From: Planctomycetia bacterium
GTDB lineage: Bacteria; Planctomycetota; Planctomycetia; Gemmatales; Gemmataceae
NCBI GenBank assembly: GCA_025356615.1
Contig: JANXSH010001202.1
Span: 1 to 13,644, forward strand
Length of the DNA stretch: 13,644 nt
Direction of reading: 5' to 3'
Position numbers and translations under genes: made by a program. The notes under the pieces were generated by a model. That model saw only the letters and a list, made by a program, of their open reading frames with translations, did not search any database and was not told where the DNA came from. This document shows positions 6,056 to 11,197 of this stretch, in pieces; the stretch's first letter is position 1; every line of letters begins with the position of its first letter.

Positions 6056-7777
6056 TTACTCCTCGACGTGCGTCTGGACGGGGGTGTTCAGGACGGCCTC
6101 GAACAGGCGCTTCATGTGGCCGCGAACGTCGAAGTGGTCGCCGCCCCGGAAGCGGAAGCGCTTTCCCTGGACCGTGGTCACGAGCGGGTAGAGGGCGCGG
6201 AACTCCGGCGGGTGGTTCGCGTCCGGCAGGCACAACTTCGACCAGGCCGCCATCAGGTCCTTCTCGGCCGGCCCCTCGACGATGATCGTGAATCGCCCCC
6301 CGCCGTTGGGCGGTGCCTTGGCGGACCTCGGCTCCTGCATGACCATGTCCGGACCTTCCTCGATGGTGCCCCCGGCGAAGTCGAAGCCGACTTCCCCGTG
6401 TTCGGAGAGGTCGAGTCCGTCGTTCTCCGCCTCGGCGGTCGTGCCGAAGCCCCAGAACAGGTCGATTCCCTTGACGAGGAGGAGCGTCACGAAGAAGCCG
6501 TAGGCCGCCGCCACGACCGCCGCGATCAGCTGCGTCGTGATCTGGGCGGATCGGCTCGTCTTGATGAACTCGGAGATGCTGCCGGGGTCGATGTGGTCCG
6601 GAGTACCGACGGCGTTCCGAACGAGCAACTCGTTGACGAAGACGCCGGTCAGGATGGCCCCGAGGAAGCCACCCACGCCGTGGACGCCGAAGGCGTCGAG
6701 TGAGTCGTCGTACTTCAGGCGCGGCTTGAAGCTGACGGCGACGTAGCACACGAGGCCGGCGATGAGGCCGATAAAAAGGGCCGACATCGGACTGACGAAG
6801 CCCGAAGCGGGTGTGATGCCGACCAGACCCGCGACGATACCCGAGGCCAACCCCAGCGCGGTCGGCTTGCCGCGGTGCAGCCACTCTGCGAGCATCCAGC
6901 TCAGGGCGGCACCCGCGCCGGCGATCTGCGACACGGCCAGGGCCAACCCCGCCTGGGGTGTCGCGCCCAGGGCACTGCCGCCGTTGAAGCCGAACCAGCC
7001 GACCCACAGGATGCCCGCGCCGAGGAGCGTCAGCACCATACTGTTGGGGTGAATGGCGTGTTGGGGGTAGCCGCGACGGCGGGGCAGGACGACGATGGCA
7101 GCCAGGGCGGAAAAACCGGCGGCGATGTGAACCACCGTGCCCCCGGCGAAGTCGATGGCCCCCAACTTGCCGAGCCAGCCGACGGAGTCGGGCTGAAAGG
7201 TAATCGGGTCGGCGACGATGGCCCAGACCCAGTGGGCGAGCGGGTCGTAGACGAGCGTGGACCAGAGCAGGATGAAGAGGCAGTACGGGCCGAACCGGAT
7301 GCGCTCGGCGAGGGCACCCGAAATCAGGGCCGGTGTGATGATGGCGAACATTCCCTGATACATGCAGTGGACGTAGATGGGGATGGTAGTGGTCGGAAAC
7401 AGGTCACTGGGCTTGACGCCCTGGAGGCCGAGAAGATCCTCGCTCCACCCGAACCAGCCTTCCTGCGAGGCACCGAACGCCAAGCAGTAGCCGAACAGCA
7501 CCCACTGCACGCCGACGATGGCGATGGCGGCCATGCTGTGCATCATCGTCCCGAGGATGTTCTTGCGCCGGACCATTCCGCCGTAGAACAGGGCCAGGCC
7601 GGGCACCATGAGCAGGACCAGCCCGGTGCTGACGAGCATCCAGGCCGTGTCGCCGCTATTGAATTCCGGCGCTTTGACGGGGGCGGGCGTCGGCGGCGCG
7701 TCCGCCCAGGCGACGGTCGGCCCGACGAGGAGCAGGGACACCACGGCGAGGCGAATCAGGGACAGATAGCGATTCAA
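6056..7777 (-). CDS. amt: Ammonium transporter (Amt/MEP/Rh) with extra C-terminal domain
   Basis: A 573-residue ammonium channel. A signal peptide (residues 1-25, ending AWA) precedes the Amt core, starting with SGDTAWMLVSTGLVLLMVPG (41-60). Pore residues are seen by comparison with E. coli AmtB: Phe144, Asp209 and His217 in DFAGGTVVH, Phe264 in WFGFNGG, and His366 in FGVHGVGG. The core ends near GLDLSEHGE (454-462), where most Amt proteins stop soon after. Here about 110 more residues follow, including FTIIVEGPAEKDLMAAWSKL (496-515) and RFRFRGGDHFDVRGHMKRLF (540-559), a probable cytoplasmic domain I do not recognise. The start codon is TTG (7777), supported by GGAGGG 6 bases upstream and by the signal peptide; the next in-frame ATG falls inside the first core helix. 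It is cotranscribed with glnK, so ammonium uptake is probably PII-controlled. Confidence 0.95.
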   Translation of the reverse strand: MNRYLSLIRLAVVSLLLVGPTVAWADAPPTPAPVKAPEFNSGDTAWMLVSTGLVLLMVPGLALFYGGMVRRKNILGTMMHSMAAIAIVGVQWVLFGYCLAFGASQEGWFGWSEDLLGLQGVKPSDLFPTTTIPIYVHCMYQGMFAIITPALISGALAERIRFGPYCLFILLWSTLVYDPLAHWVWAIVADPITFQPDSVGWLGKLGAIDFAGGTVVHIAAGFSALAAIVVLPRRRGYPQHAIHPNSMVLTLLGAGILWVGWFGFNGGSALGATPQAGLALAVSQIAGAGAALSWMLAEWLHRGKPTALGLASGIVAGLVGITPASGFVSPMSALFIGLIAGLVCYVAVSFKPRLKYDDSLDAFGVHGVGGFLGAILTGVFVNELLVRNAVGTPDHIDPGSISEFIKTSRSAQITTQLIAAVVAAAYGFFVTLLLVKGIDLFWGFGTTAEAENDGLDLSEHGEVGFDFAGGTIEEGPDMVMQEPRSAKAPPNGGGRFTIIVEGPAEKDLMAAWSKLCLPDANHPPEFRALYPLVTTVQGKRFRFRGGDHFDVRGHMKRLFEAVLNTPVQTHVEE

Positions 7778-7783
7778 GGCTCA

Positions 7784-7789
7784 CCCTCC
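7784..7789 (-). promoter_or_regulatory. Ribosome binding site that sets the TTG start of amt
   Basis: GGAGGG on the minus strand, 6 bases before TTG at 7777-7775. It makes this rare start codon credible. Confidence 0.75.
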
Positions 7790-7804
7790 GCGCGAAACAG
7801 CCTG

Positions 7805-7856
7805 CGCCGGGTGCGACGACCCGGCGTTCCTGCCGTCCGGGGGAGCGAACCGGCAG
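7805..7856 (-). other. Tandem hairpins in the amt leader
   Basis: CGCCGGGT (7805-7812) pairs with ACCCGGCG (7819-7826), an 8-bp stem with a 6-base loop. Next to it CTGCCG (7830-7835) can pair with CGGCAG (7851-7856). Both lie within 80 bases upstream of the amt start, so they would be in its 5' untranslated RNA. Function is unknown; they do not show the conserved core of the glutamine riboswitch. Confidence 0.4.
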
Positions 7857-7994
7857 CGAATGGACCCGACGATACGAGAGGAAGATAGTGTTAGGGATTC
7901 GTGAGGAAGTTGGCTATGGGGAAGGAGAGCGGCGAAGGAATTGAAACACGGCTGGTCGGGAGACAGACGACGGGCCGGGGATCCAACTCATCGA

Positions 7995-8023
7995 TTGCAG
8001 TCGAGAAGTGTACTGGCTATCAT
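7995..8023 (+). promoter_or_regulatory. Sigma-70-type promoter of the nuclease cassette
   Basis: TTGCAG (7995-8000) and TATCAT (8018-8023) with an ideal 17-base spacer. The -10 box matches the consensus at 5 of 6 bases, the -35 box at 3 of 6. Transcription would start near 8030, about 50 bases before the start codon at 8082. Confidence 0.55.
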
Positions 8024-8068
8024 TCGAGAGCGCGATACAATGCGTGCTATCGCTTTGGGCTTTTTCTC

Positions 8069-8077
8069 GGGGGTGAT
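8069..8077 (+). promoter_or_regulatory. Strong ribosome binding site of the cassette's first gene
   Basis: GGGGGTGAT is a near-complete match to the anti-Shine-Dalgarno complement GGAGGTGAT. It lies 4 bases (8 from the G-run) before the ATG at 8082, and so selects this start over the in-frame ATGs at 8040 and 7941, which lack such a site. Confidence 0.75.
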
Positions 8078-8081
8078 AAGT

Positions 8082-8675
8082 ATGCCAGCACGTCTGATTC
8101 CGAACGACGCCGTTCCGGCGCTCGCCGAGCAGATCGATTCCCCCGCCATGCTCCGGGTGCTTCGCCACATGCAAGAGGTCGGATTCATCTACAACGACGG
8201 AGAGGTAAGCCGGGGAACCGCAGCCATTCTGAAGCAACTGACGGATCTCGGATTGATAGACCCCGGCTATGAAGAGACCTCTTTGGACAAGCCGTATTTG
8301 TGGACTTCCAACGGGAACGGATCGCGTGTCCTTAGATTCATCGAGACATCGGCATCCCTACGGGCGAAACTCGAAACCACGCTCGAGATACATCCTCGGG
8401 CTAGAACCGGGCTCTCGGCGCTATCGGAATGGGATCGAGCGAAGGTTCTGGCAGCCGCCGAGGCACTCCACGGGCGTGACCCAGCTACCTGGCCCGCCGA
8501 AGAGGCCGCCCCCTTCAACACCGACAAGCAGTTCTATCTCCTGCGGGTTTCTCCCGAACTGCGTGCGTTCATCCGGGTTCTCGATTCCGGCGTGATCGAA
8601 ATCTTCGACATCGTCCGCAAGGAAACGCTCCAGTTCTTCCTCGAACGGCAGCAAGCGGTGGGATCGGGGCAATGA
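8082..8675 (+). CDS. Winged-helix-like protein with RelE/ParE-like C-terminal domain
   Basis: A 197-residue protein and first gene of a two-gene cassette. Residues 20-90 look like a winged helix-turn-helix: helices around PAMLRVLRHMQEVGFI and VSRGTAAILKQLTDLGLIDP (42-61), then a wing-like stretch PYLWTSNGNGSRVLRFIE (71-88). Residues 111-187 resemble RelE/ParE toxins: helical LSALSEWDRAKVLAAAEAL, then strands FYLLRVSPELRAFIRVLDSG (151-170) and VIEIFDIVRKETLQFF (171-186), with the typical LR...LR.F.RV...I.I.DIVR pattern. It may be a DNA-binding regulator using a RelE-like fold, or a toxin fused to its own repressor; catalytic residues cannot be assigned by eye. Its TGA overlaps the next ATG (ATGA at 8672-8675), so the two are translationally coupled. 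The start is set by the ribosome site at 8069-8077. Family assignment is by pattern only. Confidence 0.8.
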   Translation: MPARLIPNDAVPALAEQIDSPAMLRVLRHMQEVGFIYNDGEVSRGTAAILKQLTDLGLIDPGYEETSLDKPYLWTSNGNGSRVLRFIETSASLRAKLETTLEIHPRARTGLSALSEWDRAKVLAAAEALHGRDPATWPAEEAAPFNTDKQFYLLRVSPELRAFIRVLDSGVIEIFDIVRKETLQFFLERQQAVGSGQ

Positions 8676-9382
8676 CCAAGGAGTTCATCAAGATCCAGTT
8701 CGACGCCGAGCAGTGCCGCCGGGAGGCGGACGAACTGCGCCACTTGCTCGCTACCAACTCCGATCTGCACGAACGGAAGCAAGTTCTACCGTTCTTCAAG
8801 AGTCGTCTTCAACTCTCCGCCTTCCTCGGCTCCTATCATCCCGAAATCGTGCGGTACGATCTGGTCGCACATGAACTCCCCCTGTTCGGAGATTTCGTGG
8901 CCGACCTCGTCGTCGGCGACTCCAAGAACGGCGCGTTCGCCTTTATCGAGTTCGAAGATGCCTCGCCGGATAGCGTCTTCGTGAAGAAGAAGAGAGCGAC
9001 TCCCGATTGGTCGCCCCGATTCGAACACGGGTTCAGCCAACTCGTCGATTGGTTCTTCGCACTGCATGAACACGGGCAAATCGGTAAATTCGAGAACAAG
9101 TTCGGGAACCGAACGATCCGGCACCTAGGTATCCTCGTCAGCGGCAGGTCGGTACACCTGGAACCCCAAGAGCAGCAACGTTTGCGATGGCGGCAGGAAT
9201 TCGTTTTGCTCAATTCCAAGCAGATCCATTGCAAGACGTTCGACCAACTCCGCGATGACATTCTCGACCGGCTGGAACAGTTTCCCACCACTGCCAAAGT
9301 TGAGACAGCAATCGAAATGTCAAGTGGCGAGAGCAAAGCGACGGTCGAGGCAGAGCCAGACGGAGGGGAGAACGCGGGCTGA
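8672..9382 (+). CDS. Shedu-family (DUF4263) nuclease-like protein
   Basis: A 236-residue protein whose central part fits the DUF4263 core of Shedu (SduA) anti-phage proteins, a PD-(D/E)xK-type nuclease fold. Visible motifs: GDFVADLVVGD (73-83, candidate Asp74/Asp78), FIEFEDA (91-97, Glu93 and Glu95), SVFVKK (101-106), then FEHGFSQLVDW (117-127) with Gln123. The spacing IE.E...F.K...H...Q..DW is that of the family. The usual ExK lysine appears as ExE here, seen also in other members as I recall them. Residues 1-60 form a short helical N-terminal part rather than the large sensor domains of many Shedu proteins. The last 30 residues are acidic and probably disordered. It is coupled to the wHTH/RelE-like gene, which may sense, regulate or neutralise it. 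Role in phage defence is inferred. Confidence 0.8.
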   Translation: MTKEFIKIQFDAEQCRREADELRHLLATNSDLHERKQVLPFFKSRLQLSAFLGSYHPEIVRYDLVAHELPLFGDFVADLVVGDSKNGAFAFIEFEDASPDSVFVKKKRATPDWSPRFEHGFSQLVDWFFALHEHGQIGKFENKFGNRTIRHLGILVSGRSVHLEPQEQQRLRWRQEFVLLNSKQIHCKTFDQLRDDILDRLEQFPTTAKVETAIEMSSGESKATVEAEPDGGENAG

Positions 9383-9451
9383 AAATGCGTCCGATGAACT
9401 TCTGGCATCGTTCGAGGTCTTCCCTTGTCGTGTTCGGGACGGTCGATCGCC

Positions 9452-10189
9452 TCACGCCCGCTGCATCAGATCCCATCCGATCACGAACAGCGCGATGTCG
9501 ATCAACGCATGACTCAGCCAGGGGGCGATGAGCGACCTAGCCTTGTGATACAGCCACGCCCACGCCGCCCCGCCGAGGGCCACCGCCAGCGACGCGGGCA
9601 CTGCGGCGCTCCAGAAGCGACCCGGCACATAGGCGTAGACGACGATCACATGGTGCGCCATGAAACCCAAACTGGATAGCACGATGGCCGGCCAGACCGG
9701 CATCAGAGTACACAAGCGACCGAACACGAACCAGCGCCAGTAATATTCCTCGAGAAACGAGTGAATCACCGCGATGAAGAGGCCCAGACCGAGGAACTCC
9801 AGCGGCGAGGTCACGCCGAACTCGTCGAGCTTCTGGCGGATGCGCGCCGGCGACTCGGCGAACATCTTCGACGAATGCAGCCCGCCGTGATAGCCCCCGA
9901 TCATGATCGCGCTGACGAGGAGGCCGAAGCCCAGCCCCAACAGCAGCCCCTCGGTGTTGGGCCGGCGCAGGGGAGGAAAACGCCGGACGACGAAGACGAA
10001 GAAGAGGATCGGGATCGCGAACTGGATCGTCTTGCCGCTGGCGTAAGTGGCTTGCTGCATGACGTTGGGCCGACCACTGCCGCCGAGAGCGACGAAGTAG
10101 ATCGCGGTCAGGGCCGTCGGCAGGGTCATGGCTATGACCAGGGTCAGGATGGTAATCCCGCGACCGGGGGCGGGAGGGGCGGGGGTCAC
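9452..10189 (-). CDS. CPBP-family (CAAX-type) membrane metalloprotease
   Basis: A 245-residue polytopic membrane protein of the CPBP/Abi family, glutamate-type intramembrane proteases related to Rce1. The three motifs are present: EEYYWR (147-152), F...H in FMAHH (176-180) and H...D in HALID (227-231). Several hydrophobic helices are seen, the first at about 11-33. The start is taken as GTG at 10189, which overlaps the stop of the upstream peptidase-like gene (GTGA) and has AAAGG 6 bases before it (10196-10200). Longer in-frame starts up to 10399 would read through the conserved HECGH region of that gene in another frame. In bacteria such proteins process bacteriocin precursors or membrane proteins or confer immunity; the substrate here is unknown. 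The coupling suggests that it acts with its upstream neighbour. Confidence 0.85.
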   Translation of the reverse strand: MTPAPPAPGRGITILTLVIAMTLPTALTAIYFVALGGSGRPNVMQQATYASGKTIQFAIPILFFVFVVRRFPPLRRPNTEGLLLGLGFGLLVSAIMIGGYHGGLHSSKMFAESPARIRQKLDEFGVTSPLEFLGLGLFIAVIHSFLEEYYWRWFVFGRLCTLMPVWPAIVLSSLGFMAHHVIVVYAYVPGRFWSAAVPASLAVALGGAAWAWLYHKARSLIAPWLSHALIDIALFVIGWDLMQRA

Positions 10190-10758
10190 GATGGGCCTTT
10201 CGGAGACTCGGGACGGCGCAATCGGTTCATCAGCGCAGGACAGACCGAACCGTTGACGATGCCGCCGAACAAGCCCTGCTCGCTGGCGCGGTTCTCGAAG
10301 TGGTTGTACCAATGTGGCCCCTCGCGGAACAGGGTGACGGCCCCGCCGACCGGCCAATAGAGCAGGCCGAGCCGCCGGGCCTGGTAGGTGTGTCCACATT
10401 CGTGCGCCAATATCTCACTGGCGCTAGGCCACGGTTGGATAGGCCGCTGATCTAGGCGCTGGGGACCGTGTAGCCGACCACCCAGCACTTCGACAGGATG
10501 ATCGCGCGAGGCCGGTTCCTCGGCCTGCTCGAGGAGAAGTTCCTCGGCAAAATCCCAGCCGACCGCAATGACCTGACTCGTCCAGGTGATGCAGGTGCCT
10601 CGCCACAGAAAAGGAGGCCAAGCGCTATCATGATCGCGGCGTCGAGTGGCATGGACCTCGACCATCCGCCAATCGCGCTCACTCCGAGCCTTGCCGTACA
10701 CTCGGAAACAGGGCTGTCCGAGGAGATGGAACCAGGAGGTGGCGAGTCGATCGAACAT
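10186..10758 (-). CDS. HECGH zinc-peptidase-like protein
   Basis: A 190-residue protein carrying HECGH (119-123), the zinc-binding pattern HExxH, within SEILAHECGHTYQARRLG. Downstream, FREGPHWYNHFENRASEQGL (144-163) may supply the third ligand (Glu155 or Glu160). A moderately hydrophobic stretch, LGLLYWPVGGAVTLF (130-144), lies between, but there is no signal peptide, so it is probably cytoplasmic or membrane-associated. I do not recognise a named family. The ATG at 10758 is the first possible start: an in-frame TAG lies five codons upstream. No ribosome site is evident, so the mRNA may be leaderless or the start internal. Its stop overlaps the GTG of the CPBP protease gene, so the two form a coupled pair. 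It is divergent from the small gene at 10844. Confidence 0.72.
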   Translation of the reverse strand: MFDRLATSWFHLLGQPCFRVYGKARSERDWRMVEVHATRRRDHDSAWPPFLWRGTCITWTSQVIAVGWDFAEELLLEQAEEPASRDHPVEVLGGRLHGPQRLDQRPIQPWPSASEILAHECGHTYQARRLGLLYWPVGGAVTLFREGPHWYNHFENRASEQGLFGGIVNGSVCPALMNRLRRPESPKGPS

Positions 10759-10777
10759 AGTATCATGGGGCTATGAT

Positions 10778-10806
10778 TTGACCCACTGCTTCTCCTGAGC
10801 TACCTT
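10778..10806 (+). promoter_or_regulatory. Possible promoter of the small exported-protein gene
   Basis: TTGACC (10778-10783, 5 of 6 to consensus) and TACCTT (10801-10806, 3 of 6) are 17 bases apart. A transcript would start near 10813, some 30 bases before the first ATG at 10844. The -10 box is weak. Confidence 0.4.
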
Positions 10807-10843
10807 TTCATTGGATGATCGAACGATCCAAGACGATGAGACA

Positions 10844-11134
10844 ATGGTCATGAACAAGGTTCTCTGGTGCAGCCGAATTGCTGTGGTCGCCCTGGCGCTG
10901 ATCGTTTCGCCTCGCTCCGCCGAGGCCGGCTGAGGCCCGCGATGCGCTCCGGGAGGGGTTCCCTCCCCAAAAAAAGATGGCGACTCGATCGAGAAACAAT
11001 TGAACAACCCCCTCGTCGCGGTGGGAATGTTGGGGGCACTGGCCGTGGCAGTCGTGACGAGCTGCGTCCTCCCCCTGTTGCGCGAAATCTCCCGGAATAA
11101 GGATCGCCACAGGCAGCCCTGGGAAGTGTCCTGA
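10844..11134 (+). pseudogene. Small exported single-pass membrane protein interrupted by in-frame TGA (broken gene or selenoprotein candidate)
   Basis: One frame runs from ATG 10844 (or 10850) to TGA 11132-11134, with a single TGA at 10931-10933. Before it the frame encodes a full signal peptide: MNKVLWCSRIAVVALALIVS then PRSAEAG, with a good AEA cleavage site. After it, still in frame, come GPRCAPGGVPSPKKDGD, a helix NPLVAVGMLGALAVAVVTSC and a charged end REISRNKDRHRQPWEVS. The two halves make a sensible small protein (about 95 residues: signal, short Cys-containing stretch, membrane helix, basic tail). The TGA may be a simple nonsense change, for example from TGC, TGG or CGA. Alternatively it encodes selenocysteine: a 7-bp hairpin with a G at the loop start follows 24 bases on (10951-10967). 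No strong ribosome site is visible. The protein family is not recognised. No sel genes lie in this window. Confidence 0.6.
10951..10967 (+). other. GC-rich hairpin after the in-frame TGA (SECIS-like)
   Basis: GGGAGGG (10951-10957), loop GTT (10958-10960), CCCTCCC (10961-10967). The apical loop starts with G and lies 24 bases after the TGA at 10931-10933, within the range described for bacterial SECIS elements. GC-rich DNA makes chance hairpins common, so this is only suggestive. An A7 run follows directly. Confidence 0.4.
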
Positions 11135-11168
11135 CACGGCCGTCCCTTCATTTTGCCGACACACCACC

Positions 11169-11188
11169 GGGAACCGAAATCGGTTCCC
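11169..11188. terminator. Possible bidirectional terminator between convergent genes
   Basis: GGGAACCG (11169-11176) and CGGTTCCC (11181-11188) pair perfectly around AAAT. The hairpin lies 9 bases after the stop of the minus-strand ABC gene and 34 bases after the stop of the plus-strand small gene. There is no good T-run on either side, so it is a weak intrinsic terminator at best. Confidence 0.45.
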
Positions 11189-11197
11189 CCCGCCTCA

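Larger units (their letters stand above)
7778..8081. other. Divergent intergenic region between amt and the nuclease cassette
   Basis: About 300 bases with no gene I can support. On the amt side are the ribosome site and a two-hairpin leader (7805-7856). On the other side are the promoter (7995-8023) and ribosome site (8069-8077) of the plus-strand cassette. I saw no clear sigma-54 promoter for amt. Confidence 0.6.

Noticed and set aside
7778..7900. Glutamine riboswitch (glnA motif) before amt
   Set aside because: A piece resembling GGAACGC occurs, but the rest of the conserved core was not found.
7941..8081. Longer start of the cassette's first gene
   Set aside because: The promoter at 7995-8023 lies inside it, and the strong ribosome site at 8069-8077 points to 8082.
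10190..10399. Longer start of the CPBP protease at 10399
   Set aside because: It would overlap the conserved HECGH region of the upstream gene in another frame and puts Arg-rich sequence before the first helix; the GTGA-coupled start with AAAGG fits better.
10771..11167. Minus-strand frames over the small exported-protein gene
   Set aside because: The plus strand shows a clear signal peptide and membrane helix in one frame, so the antisense frames are shadows.
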